Shown here in pieces: positions 1 to 6,189 of a stretch of 17,833 bases of DNA. Under the pieces are notes generated by a model. It was not told where the DNA came from, did no database searches, and saw nothing but the letters and a program-made list of their open reading frames with translations. Source of the DNA: CADCTB01 sp964479465 (GTDB lineage: Bacteria; Actinomycetota; Acidimicrobiia; Acidimicrobiales; AC-14); the NCBI GenBank assembly GCA_964479465.1, contig CAYZMG010000084.1:1-17833 (forward strand). The letters run 5' to 3'. Within the stretch, counting starts at the first letter, position 1. Each line of letters begins with the position of its first letter. The translations under genes and the position numbers were made by a program.

Positions 1-2
1 CT

Positions 3-206
3 CCGGCTACGACGACATCGAGCACCACCACGTCGAGCACGTCAACGACCGCTCCTACGACGACATCGAGCACAACCACGTCGAGCACTGTGCCCGACGA
101 CGACGTGAACCTTTGCTCACTCTTCCAGTCGCTAATCGAAGCCATTCCGATCCTGGCCCCAGTGCTTGCTGTGCTGTCGGGGCTTCTCGGATGCTCGACC
201 AGCTAG
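3..206 (+). CDS. Ser/Thr-rich secreted or surface protein, C-terminal end (partial)
   Basis: The frame beginning at base 3 is open from the window edge to the TAG at 204-206 and encodes 67 residues; the start lies outside the window. The first 30 or so residues are almost only Thr, Ser, Pro and Ala, with blocks such as TTTSSTTTSS. They are followed by an acidic PDDD step and a hydrophobic C-terminal segment (SLIEAIPILAPVLAVLSGLL) ending CSTS. The Thr/Ser part comes from a DNA repeat: 7-40 recurs at 55-88 with one mismatch, a 48-base (16-residue) period. Such linkers are usual in exported actinobacterial proteins, where they act as stalks near the wall. The hydrophobic tail could be a membrane anchor or a packing helix, but no charged tail or LPXTG sorting motif follows. 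The function of the missing N-terminal part cannot be inferred. The other two frames of the repeat also stay open for some distance, but only this one gives a coherent composition. Confidence 0.6.
   Translation, partial: PATTTSSTTTSSTSTTAPTTTSSTTTSSTVPDDDVNLCSLFQSLIEAIPILAPVLAVLSGLLGCSTS
7..88 (+). repeat. Two tandem 34-bp repeats, 48-bp period, coding
   Basis: Bases 7-40 and 55-88 match at 33 of 34 positions (C/A difference inside the unit). The period of 48 bases is a multiple of three and encodes the Thr/Ser-rich stalk. The array may continue left of the window edge. It is a protein-coding minisatellite, not a CRISPR. Confidence 0.8.
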
Positions 207-483
207 CCCATCAGGATGGAGAAGCACACAGGAGGCGGGCTCTTCCAACACTGAGGTTTTCGAGTCACTTGTACCGGAACACTCGCTGCAAGACCGTCGA
301 GGGCTGAGAGCTCATTTGATCCGCTTCCGGTCCCGCAGCCGGATCCGTCTGCAGGGCCTGGGGTCGGCCCGGCCGCACCGGTCCGTTCGACTACGAGTTG
401 AGTGGGCGGACGACCGTGGACAGGACGGCTGCGGTGGCGGGTTGCCTGGGTGCGCCCCTTCCCGCGGCGCGGAATCGCGGTAA

Positions 484-513
484 TGCCGGTCAGCAGCCGT
501 CTGCTGACCGGCA
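484..513. terminator. Perfect 13-bp inverted repeat, terminator-like or operator
   Basis: Bases 484-496 (TGCCGGTCAGCAG) are exactly complementary to 501-513 around the four-base loop CCGT. No T-run follows on either strand, so it is not a textbook intrinsic terminator, although actinobacterial terminators often lack the U-tract. It lies about 280 bases after the stop of the partial surface-protein gene. An operator or a mobile-element remnant is equally possible. Confidence 0.55.
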
Positions 514-709
514 ACTCGCGGCGCCGCCGATATCGCAGAGGTGCCCGATCCGACCGGGGAGGTTTCGCCACTCTTTTCCAAGTCGCTGACCCGGTGCTGA
601 TGGCCTCCAGCTCATAGCGTCTTCCGGATTGCAGGAGCCGTAATGTACTGGGTTATGCTGAAGTATACGTCCCCGACGATGCGCGTCTGATGAGGGGTCA
701 ACCAAGTCT

Positions 710-862
710 TCAATCTTCGGTCGGGGCCAATTGCTGCCGCAGTTCTTTATTGACCTCGACCTTCCGGAGGAGATTGAGGAGCCGGTTGACCTCAGCTAGT
801 ACAGCGCAGCGTCTATTGGGCGCGTGGACAGTCCTGGTCGGTTCGCTCGCTGTGACGACCAT
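710..862 (-). CDS. Possible 50-aa helical protein or C-terminal gene remnant
   Basis: A frame on the minus strand starts at ATG (862-860) and ends at TGA (712-710). The product has a credible composition, unlike the frames around it. Its C-terminal half (AVLAEVNRLLNLLRKVEVNK followed by ELRQQLAPTED) is a strongly amphipathic, leucine-rich helix with acid/base alternation, suited to a coiled coil or oligomerisation segment. There is no ribosome binding site before the ATG, and the frame is open a further 11 codons upstream into the inverted repeat at 879-915. This fits either a leaderless small gene divergent from the 967-1710 gene or the tail of a larger gene whose front was lost. I do not recognise a family. 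Confidence 0.3.
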   Translation of the reverse strand: MVVTASEPTRTVHAPNRRCAVLAEVNRLLNLLRKVEVNKELRQQLAPTED

Positions 863-878
863 GCAGTGAGGAGTCGTT

Positions 879-915
879 TCGCCGGTGTCGGCTCAAGTTG
901 TGCCGACACCGGCGA
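879..915. promoter_or_regulatory. Perfect 14-bp inverted repeat upstream of the 967-1710 gene
   Basis: Bases 879-892 (TCGCCGGTGTCGGC) are exactly complementary to 902-915, with a nine-base spacer. The repeat lies between two divergent reading frames, 17 bases upstream of the small minus-strand frame and about 50 bases upstream of the candidate -10 element of the 247-aa gene. No T-run follows on either strand. A dimeric repressor site or a rho-independent hairpin without U-tract are the two readings. The long stem favours RNA structure, and the divergent position favours an operator. Confidence 0.5.
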
Positions 916-951
916 GCGAGGAATTCTCCACTACAGGGCTCACGCCTCGGC

Positions 952-957
952 TAATAT
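952..957 (+). promoter_or_regulatory. Candidate -10 element for a leaderless 967 transcript
   Basis: TAATAT stands out in GC-rich DNA ten bases before the ATG at 967. No ribosome binding site precedes that ATG. Transcription starting about seven bases after the hexamer would place the 5' end almost on the start codon, which suits leaderless translation, common in actinobacteria. No good -35 hexamer is visible at the right distance. Confidence 0.4.
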
Positions 958-966
958 CGCCGTGCA

Positions 967-1710
967 ATGAACGACCTGCTGAATCTTGCGCTGGGTATCC
1001 TGGCATCGTTCATTGCCTGGTTCCTGGTGCAGCGGATTCGGCCATCTTATCGGTGGGCGCCTGAAATCGCTGAGGCCATCGGAGAACCCTCCGGCCTTCC
1101 GGTTCATCAGGTAAAGATAGCCCGCAAACCTAAGCGGTGGTGGCGGCCTGATAGGCGCGCCGTTGATGTCTCTATCGTTGCACGGGTTGCTATCCTGGGC
1201 GTCGAGCCAAGACCTCGTCTTGAGAAGATCGTTTCAATACCTGTCTTGCCAGACTGGCGACCGCGGGTTGGATCGAACTTCTACGCTACGCTTGTACCCG
1301 AAGAATGTGACCCTCGCCAGCTCCGTTATCTGCCGGACGAGGTTAAGACAAAAAGGTCGAATCAAACACTTCGTCTAGACGATCTGCTCACTATCGGCGA
1401 GGGAACGGCTCTGCGGATGTATCTACTCGGGTATGACCAATTCTCGGGCGCAAGGTGGATGCTCTCATCGCAGCCTTGGTATACGAGCGAGTCAATTCGT
1501 CGCGGTCATTACCGGCCGGGCCGTGATCTGGAAATCGACTACTCGGATGATGGCGCCGCACCGAGAGTCCCTGACGTACTCCCGGGTGCGATATTGGTTG
1601 ATGGCCTTGACTCGCAATCACCCGAGACACGCGACGGCTCGAGTCGCCGCGTCTGGCAACACCTCTTTACGTGGGTAGGTTCGGGGCGCCGGCGCGCCGG
1701 CCCTCGGTGA
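967..1710 (+). CDS. Membrane-anchored 247-aa protein of unknown function
   Basis: The product begins with a short acidic stub (MND) and one hydrophobic segment at residues 4-21, followed at once by basic residues (QRIRPSYRW). This predicts a single-pass protein with its bulk in the cytoplasm. The remaining 220 residues are soluble and mixed alpha/beta in character, rich in Arg, Trp and Pro, with no motif I recognise; no catalytic signature is visible. The last 15 or so residues become a GC-rich run of Arg/Gly (GSGRRRAGPR), so the original C-terminus may have been lost and replaced by read-through into flanking DNA. Codon use is less GC-biased than in the defence operons, suggesting a separate origin. 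There is no ribosome binding site; a leaderless start is likely. It stands alone, divergent from a doubtful small frame, with no operon partner. Confidence 0.7.
   Translation: MNDLLNLALGILASFIAWFLVQRIRPSYRWAPEIAEAIGEPSGLPVHQVKIARKPKRWWRPDRRAVDVSIVARVAILGVEPRPRLEKIVSIPVLPDWRPRVGSNFYATLVPEECDPRQLRYLPDEVKTKRSNQTLRLDDLLTIGEGTALRMYLLGYDQFSGARWMLSSQPWYTSESIRRGHYRPGRDLEIDYSDDGAAPRVPDVLPGAILVDGLDSQSPETRDGSSRRVWQHLFTWVGSGRRRAGPR
1688..1701. repeat. 14-bp GC-only perfect palindrome at gene end
   Basis: GCCGGCGCGCCGGC is self-complementary and overlaps the last codons of the 247-aa gene. It could serve as a terminator stem-loop core or a protein site, or be a chance product of extreme GC. It coincides with the place where the protein composition becomes low-complexity. 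Confidence 0.35.
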
Positions 1711-1755
1711 TCGTTCGCGAGGCCGGCGGGAGTTCTGAAAGGCGTCTTCGTCGCC

Positions 1756-1890
1756 ATGCACCTGTCTCGCCTCAAAGGGACCGTCTTCGTGCGCGACGCC
1801 TGCGCGGGTATCCCGGTCGCGGCTTGCACATCGATAGATCGGGGAGCGTTCGTTACTGTCCGCATGTCACAGAACAAGCGCCGGGGGTGA
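1756..1890 (+). CDS. Possible 44-aa small protein
   Basis: ATG at 1756 to TGA at 1888-1890. The translation starts MHLSRLKGTVFVRDAC and has alternating hydrophobic and polar residues that suggest beta strands; it ends with a basic tail (KRRG). The frame is the same as that of the 247-aa gene, continuing beyond its TGA through 15 sense codons before this ATG. It might therefore be a detached piece of one longer ancestral gene, but the codons between are GC-rich and the link is only inferred. No ribosome binding site and no family recognised. Confidence 0.2.
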   Translation: MHLSRLKGTVFVRDACAGIPVAACTSIDRGAFVTVRMSQNKRRG

Positions 1891-1957
1891 GTAGGCGGCT
1901 TCTCGTGCGTCCCGCAGGAGGACGACGACCGGAGCGCGACTGGCTTCGATTGACATG

Positions 1958-1978
1958 GTGGGTCACCGGTGGACCCAC
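1958..1978. repeat. Inverted repeat, 7-bp stem
   Basis: GTGGGTC (1958-1964) pairs with GACCCAC (1972-1978) around a seven-base loop that itself contains ACCGGT. It is 16 bases left of the larger hairpin at 1995-2035. The two together make this a structured segment. Confidence 0.35.
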
Positions 1979-1994
1979 GCAGTCCCGCCAGGGT

Positions 1995-2035
1995 GGTCCG
2001 GTGAACCCTCCCGGTGACGGAGGGCTATGCGGACC
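1995..2035. repeat. Two-tier hairpin inside repeat copy L
   Basis: The outer arms GGTCCG (1995-2000) and CGGACC (2030-2035) enclose a symmetric five-by-five internal loop. The inner arms CCCTCC (2006-2011) and GGAGGG (2019-2024) close a seven-base loop. In the right-hand repeat copy the outer arms survive as GGTCC (13727-13731) and GGACC (13751-13755), while the inner left arm is lost. Partial conservation of pairing between the copies suggests that the structure mattered in the ancestral element. Confidence 0.45.
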
Positions 2036-2233
2036 CCTCGTTCTCTTCGCCGGCACCACCTTTACCGGGCGGCCTCGGGCATCGCTTCGTCTGCGAGGTG
2101 GCTCCGGTCCATGTCCGGTCAACGCAGGGGCGCGTCACAGGGAAGGACAGGGGCAGCGGATGAGCGCGGACCGGCGGCGAGGCGAGCCTATTCAGTGAGG
2201 GGCCGCTGGCGATGCTGATACCGGATCAGACGG
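2019..2233 (+). repeat. Diverged direct repeat, left copy
   Basis: Three collinear blocks are shared, in the same orientation, with 13739-13922. They are 2019-2035 with 13739-13755 (16 of 17 identical), 2115-2142 with 13797-13824 (27 of 28 identical), and 2220-2233 with 13909-13922 (14 of 14). The spacing between the second and third blocks is nearly conserved (105 and 112 bases). Weaker similarity is visible in that gap (around 2154-2171 and 13832-13852). The first gap is about 38 bases longer in this copy. The identity of the ancestral element is unknown. On the minus strand both copies can encode PVTR-x-CVDR, so a decayed coding sequence is possible. Confidence 0.6.
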
Positions 2234-2401
2234 TGGTCCCCGACTGCATCCGCCGGATCGGCCTTGCTAGGCAGCCCGATCCGTAACCGAGCGGTGCCCA
2301 AATATGCCAGCTTCGGGCTACCCGAGACGGCGGTTTCGGTCCGCTTCGGGGACATCCGGTACGGGACGGACGATATGGGGGCGGATGTTCTGGGTCACCC
2401 G

Positions 2402-2419
2402 TGGCGGGACTCCCCGCCA
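2402..2419 (-). terminator. Terminator-like hairpin after sngC
   Basis: TGGCGGG (2402-2408) pairs perfectly with CCCGCCA (2413-2419) around a four-base loop. It lies about 50 bases beyond the stop codon of the helicase gene in the direction of transcription. No U-tract follows. A stable GC stem at this distance from the last gene of an operon is the usual form of terminators in high-GC bacteria. Confidence 0.45.
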
Positions 2420-2471
2420 GGTTCACGAAGTGCTGGCCTACGGCCTCTCTGCACCCGAAAAGGGCCGGTGT

Positions 2472-4838
2472 CTAACGACTTGTTCCGGCTTCAGCGCAGT
2501 GGCTGTCGGTACCGGCCATGCGCTCGAAGATGCCCCAGGCACCATCGACGTCTAGCAGCCGTGCAGCCGTCGCCTCGGCGGCCAGCTCACTGTCGAGAAC
2601 CCAGTCCCACTTGTCGATCTCGGTGTTGTCGAGCTGTCGGGCGAGAGAGAGGGCGTCAGGTTGGGGCTGGGCGAGGATCGTTCGGACGGTGGCGACGAGC
2701 TCGCCAGCCGACTGATTCGGCAGCTCGAGCGCGGGGCCGCGCTTGCCGACTTCGACATCGAAGAGACCGAGCTGGAGCGCAGCGGTGATCAGCGCACGAT
2801 CCCCGGCCCAAGGCACGACTATGGAACCCTTCCCGGCCGGGAGCAGGACTCGGTGGTCAAGCTCGTAGCGAACCCAAGACGCCCGGCCCTCGACCAGGAG
2901 CGCCTTGCCTTCCCGATCAAGCCACTCAGGCACATCGTCGCTCTTATACACGGCGACCATCTCGTCGCGGACACGGTCGCCGACGAGGGCGGCGTCGCCG
3001 CCGAAGCTCGGGGCCACGCCACCCGCCGAGCGGGTCAGCTCGACGATCCGGGCCTGCGCGTCGATGCCGGTGATTCGCCACCGGCGCCCGCCGAAGATCA
3101 GGAGGCCGCCTTCGATGAGGGGCTGCAGGATCGGGAGGGTCCCGAGGCTGCGACCGTCGGCCACGAGCTTCCACTCCTCGGGAGTCTGGAACGCCGTGTA
3201 GAAGGAGTAGTGGTTCACGGCCCGCTCACCGACCGCACCGTGCAGGAGAGACCCGTCGGCGGATTGAACGAGCATCTCCGCGGCTGCCATGGCGCGCAGC
3301 AGGCGGGCGAAGCGGAGCGCATCGACCAGCTCGAAGGGGCCCGGCCCACACAACGCGCCGTGTAGCTCCCTGGGGGTCGCCCCGCCGTGCTGGGCGATCA
3401 CGGAGAGGATCTGCTGCACGAGGGTGGACAGGTTGAGGCCGGGGTCGGCGGGCGGCTCGACCCAGCGGGTAAGCAGGAGGCGGACCATCGCCACCGTCTG
3501 CACGATGTGATGGCGCAGCTCGTCGATCGGCGACGACCGCCCATCGATCTCGTTCTCGGTGACGTAGACGCGCACGACTGGCGCTTCGCCGCGACGACCC
3601 GACCGCCCGAGACGTTGCCGTAGCGAGGCGACCGAGGGGGGCGGGCCGACCTGGGCGACGCTCGACACCGACCCGATGTCGATACCCATCTCCAAGGTCG
3701 AGGTGCACACCGCCGTCACGGCCCGGGAGCGGTCCTTCAGCTGCGCCTCGACGATCTCCCGGACGTCCTTGGCGAGGCTGCCATGGTGCGGCCAGAACTC
3801 GTTGGGGAGCCGTTCGGCCTCGCAGCGACGCGCGAGGAGGTCGGCGTAGACCTCGACGTCGCGGCGAGCGTTCGCGAACACGAGGTTGTCGGTGCCGCGC
3901 AGCGTCCGGAACAGGTGGTCGGCGATGTCGAGCTGGTCGCCCCCGACGGTCTCCTCCACCTCGACCGCCCCGCCGGCGTTCTCGACGGCGGCGGCCTCAC
4001 GGCCCGACAGCTGAGGGGCGGTATGGCGGTAGCCGCGGACCTGGAGCTTCAGCTCCTGCGCCGCGGAGGTCGAGTCGATCACCAGGACCCGGTCAGGGTC
4101 GGTTGGCCGAAGGAACCGGGCGGCTGCGGACATGTCGCCGAGGGTCGCAGACAGGCCGATGCGTGGCGGGCGGCGGCGGATGGCGAGCTCGACCCGGCCG
4201 AGGAGCGACTGGAGCTGCGCGCCTCGAGGAGTGGTGAGAAACGAGTGCAGTTCGTCGACGACGACGTAGCGCACCCCGGCGAAGAACGACGGGACGGTGC
4301 TCCCGCGGTTGACGAAGGTCGCCTCGAGCGACTCGGGGGTGATCAACAGGACGCCGGCCGGGTTCTGGCGGACCTTCTGCTTCGCGCTGCCGGACACGTC
4401 GCCGTGCCAGCGATGCACGGGTACGCCAGCGCGTTCGCAGAGGAGCTCGAGCCGGTCGTACTGGTCATTGATGAGGGCCTTGAGGGGCGACACGTACAGG
4501 ACGTCGATGCCGCCGGGGCTGACCGGGTCGGCCGGCATCCAGGGGTCGTGCCCGGCCCACGGGTCCGTTGGCCGGCGGTCCGAGCCGTCGACGGTGGCCG
4601 CGAGGGCGGAGCAGATCGGAAGGAACGCTGCCTCGGTCTTCCCGGCGGCCGTGGCCGCAGAGATGATGACGTCGCAATCGCCGTCGAGGATGGGCCCGAT
4701 GGCCTGCTCCTGCGCGTCGTGCAGGGACGTCCAGCCCTGCTCGTGCACCCAGCGCTGCAACCGGGGGTGCAGGCGTGTGAACGCCTTCGATGTGCCGGGG
4801 GGCTCAGAGCCGGAGGTTGGAGAGCTCATCGTCGTCAT
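2472..4838 (-). CDS. sngC: Lhr-like DEAD/DEAH superfamily 2 helicase, Shango SngC-like
   Basis: This 788-residue protein carries a full SF2 helicase set: Q-like motif DAQEQA (41-46), Walker A AATAAGKTE (61-69), Ia YVSPLKALINDQ (115-126), Ib TPES (167-170), motif II DELH (195-198), motif III SAT (230-232) and motif VI QRLGRSGRRG (408-417). The Q..GRSGRRG form and the DELH box place it with Lhr-like helicases, the group that also includes BREX BrxHI. The 370-residue C-terminal part is the accessory region typical of short Lhr relatives. It would use ATP to translocate on or unwind nucleic acid in the cytoplasm. It is last in a TerB-ATPase-helicase operon, which is the Shango arrangement. Its start overlaps the end of sngB by 35 bases; ATG at 4829 is an alternative start, and neither has a clear ribosome binding site, so coupled translation is likely. 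TAG stop at 2472-2474. Confidence 0.85.
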   Translation of the reverse strand: MTTMSSPTSGSEPPGTSKAFTRLHPRLQRWVHEQGWTSLHDAQEQAIGPILDGDCDVIISAATAAGKTEAAFLPICSALAATVDGSDRRPTDPWAGHDPWMPADPVSPGGIDVLYVSPLKALINDQYDRLELLCERAGVPVHRWHGDVSGSAKQKVRQNPAGVLLITPESLEATFVNRGSTVPSFFAGVRYVVVDELHSFLTTPRGAQLQSLLGRVELAIRRRPPRIGLSATLGDMSAAARFLRPTDPDRVLVIDSTSAAQELKLQVRGYRHTAPQLSGREAAAVENAGGAVEVEETVGGDQLDIADHLFRTLRGTDNLVFANARRDVEVYADLLARRCEAERLPNEFWPHHGSLAKDVREIVEAQLKDRSRAVTAVCTSTLEMGIDIGSVSSVAQVGPPPSVASLRQRLGRSGRRGEAPVVRVYVTENEIDGRSSPIDELRHHIVQTVAMVRLLLTRWVEPPADPGLNLSTLVQQILSVIAQHGGATPRELHGALCGPGPFELVDALRFARLLRAMAAAEMLVQSADGSLLHGAVGERAVNHYSFYTAFQTPEEWKLVADGRSLGTLPILQPLIEGGLLIFGGRRWRITGIDAQARIVELTRSAGGVAPSFGGDAALVGDRVRDEMVAVYKSDDVPEWLDREGKALLVEGRASWVRYELDHRVLLPAGKGSIVVPWAGDRALITAALQLGLFDVEVGKRGPALELPNQSAGELVATVRTILAQPQPDALSLARQLDNTEIDKWDWVLDSELAAEATAARLLDVDGAWGIFERMAGTDSHCAEAGTSR

Positions 4839-6189
4839 CGGGTGGCGGTGGGCTCGTGCTGAGCGACTCGCCGGCCGTCATGAGCCCGGCTTCGTCGCCG
4901 TTGTCGTCATCGAGTGGAGCGAGGTCGGGGTTCTGCTCCGGGGCCAGCTCGACCCGTTCGATGAGGTCCGACCACTCGACCCCCGGGTTCTGCTCGAGCG
5001 CGGCAAGGAGGTTGACGAACTCTTTGATCGTGGTGCGTGGCGTCCGGAAGTAGGCGTCGCCGACACGGGTCGAGCAGTGCGTCATGAACGCCTGGAGGCC
5101 CTCGTCGGGGACGAGGTACCCGGCCGGGTCGCCGGCGGCGAACACGTGACGGAGTTTGCCGAGCAGAACGTACAGGTCCTCCGGGGACAGATTCGCTAGG
5201 CGAAGGACGGGGCCGCTGAAATCGACGATCCCCGCACCGGCGAAGGTGTTCTCCGCCAGTCGGGACTGGAGAGCGGAGTAGGAGTACAGCCCGCGGCGCG
5301 TGTCGAGGAGCGTCTCGGGGGTGCCGCCGAGCACGAAACCGAGTCCGGCGGCCGAGCCCTGCAGGGTGTCGTTGAGGATGCGGAGGATCTGCTCGTAGTT
5401 CGAGTTTCGAGCCTGGGTGTTGGCGAGCTTGTAGAGATTCACGAGTTCGTCGAGGCAGACGAGGAGACCTTCGAAGCCGGCCATGCGCACGAAGCGGGCG
5501 AAGAGCTTGAGGTGGTCGTAGAACGTGGCGTCGTCGATGATCGTCCGGACGCCGAGCGCCGCTCGGGCGTCGGTCCGGGTCGAGTACTCGCCTCGGAGCC
5601 ACCGGACAGCGTCGGCCTTCAGTTGCTCGTTGCCCGTGTCGTGACCCTTCCAGTAGGCGGCCACGACCTGGGCGAAGTCGTAGCCCCCGGTCAGCTCCTC
5701 CAGCGCTGCGAGCCGTTCCCGGATGACGACCTCAGGTGCGACATCCCGGGTGGTGGCAGTCGAGAGGCTGTCGGTGACGAACCGCTCGACGACCGATGCC
5801 ATAGCGCTGCCCTCGGGTCGCGAGCGGGTGGCGAGGTTGCGCATCAGCTCGGCGTACAGGCTGCGGGCCTGCCCGCCGGTCGCGTGCAGCCGCCGGTCCG
5901 GTGAAAGGTCGGCGTGGACAGTAACGAGCTTGCGTTCGAGCGCGATGGACCGCACCAGGTTCAAGAAGAACGACTTGCCGGCACCGTACTCCCCGATCGC
6001 GAACCGCATCGACGAGCCGCCATCGGCGATGCGGTCGATGTCGGTGACGAGTGCTTTGACCTCGTTGGCCCGGCCGACCTGGATGTGCTGCTGGCCGGCA
6101 CGAGGGACCACCCCGGCGCGTAGCGACTGGACGATCGCGTCACGGTCGCGGGGACGGATCCGCTCGGAGGTGGGCGGCGGGTCGGACAT
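4804..6189 (-). CDS. sngB: BrxD-like P-loop ATPase, Shango SngB-like
   Basis: The 461-residue product has Walker A GEYGAGKS (66-73, K72) and Walker B LLVCLDEL (242-249, D247 E248). A strand LGFVLGGTPE (283-292) sits where AAA+ proteins carry sensor 1. The layout and the wording of the Walker motifs match the BREX ATP-binding protein BrxD (DUF2791-type P-loop family). No other BREX gene (pglZ, brxC, pglX) is present, so the context points to SngB of Shango. The last 60 residues are acidic and Pro-rich (PPPPDDDDE), probably a flexible tail. As an ATPase it probably acts as a switch or loader between the TerB protein and the helicase. The ATG shares one base with the stop of sngA (TGATG at 6187-6191), which indicates translational coupling. 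The 3' end overlaps sngC by 35 bases. Confidence 0.85.
   Translation of the reverse strand: MSDPPPTSERIRPRDRDAIVQSLRAGVVPRAGQQHIQVGRANEVKALVTDIDRIADGGSSMRFAIGEYGAGKSFFLNLVRSIALERKLVTVHADLSPDRRLHATGGQARSLYAELMRNLATRSRPEGSAMASVVERFVTDSLSTATTRDVAPEVVIRERLAALEELTGGYDFAQVVAAYWKGHDTGNEQLKADAVRWLRGEYSTRTDARAALGVRTIIDDATFYDHLKLFARFVRMAGFEGLLVCLDELVNLYKLANTQARNSNYEQILRILNDTLQGSAAGLGFVLGGTPETLLDTRRGLYSYSALQSRLAENTFAGAGIVDFSGPVLRLANLSPEDLYVLLGKLRHVFAAGDPAGYLVPDEGLQAFMTHCSTRVGDAYFRTPRTTIKEFVNLLAALEQNPGVEWSDLIERVELAPEQNPDLAPLDDDNGDEAGLMTAGESLSTSPPPPDDDDELSNLRL

Larger units (their letters stand above)
207..966. other. Gene-poor accessory stretch
   Basis: No convincing long gene lies in these 760 bases. 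Open frames across 207-600 on both strands give Arg/Pro/Gly-rich, low-complexity translations typical of non-coding high-GC DNA. Bases 600-870 are lower in GC and hold a possible small minus-strand gene (710-862). A plus-strand frame of 59 codons (690-869) overlaps it, but has the poorer composition. Two perfect inverted repeats (484-513 and 879-915) are the clearest structures. The region reads as decayed DNA between a host surface-protein gene and the accessory genes to the right. Confidence 0.5.
1711..2471. other. Gene-poor stretch with repeat copy L and structured DNA
   Basis: No gene can be asserted here. A short plus-strand frame at 1756-1890 (44 codons, ATG to TGA) has an acceptable composition but no ribosome binding site. 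A plus-strand frame from 2264 has a plausible middle section, then runs antisense into the helicase gene, so I do not call it. The stretch contains hairpins at 1958-1978, 1995-2035 and 2402-2419. It also contains the left copy of a diverged repeat (about 1995-2233) whose partner is near 13727-13922. Confidence 0.5.

Noticed and set aside
7..88. CRISPR array, from the 34-base repeats.
   Set aside because: There are only two units, with a 14-base spacer and a period divisible by three. They encode a Thr/Ser stalk, and no cas genes are present.
3783..5199. Long plus-strand open frames of 359 and 300 codons opposite the helicase and ATPase genes.
   Set aside because: They are antisense shadows: the minus-strand proteins carry full helicase and Walker motifs, while these translations show no domain and arise from high-GC codon bias.
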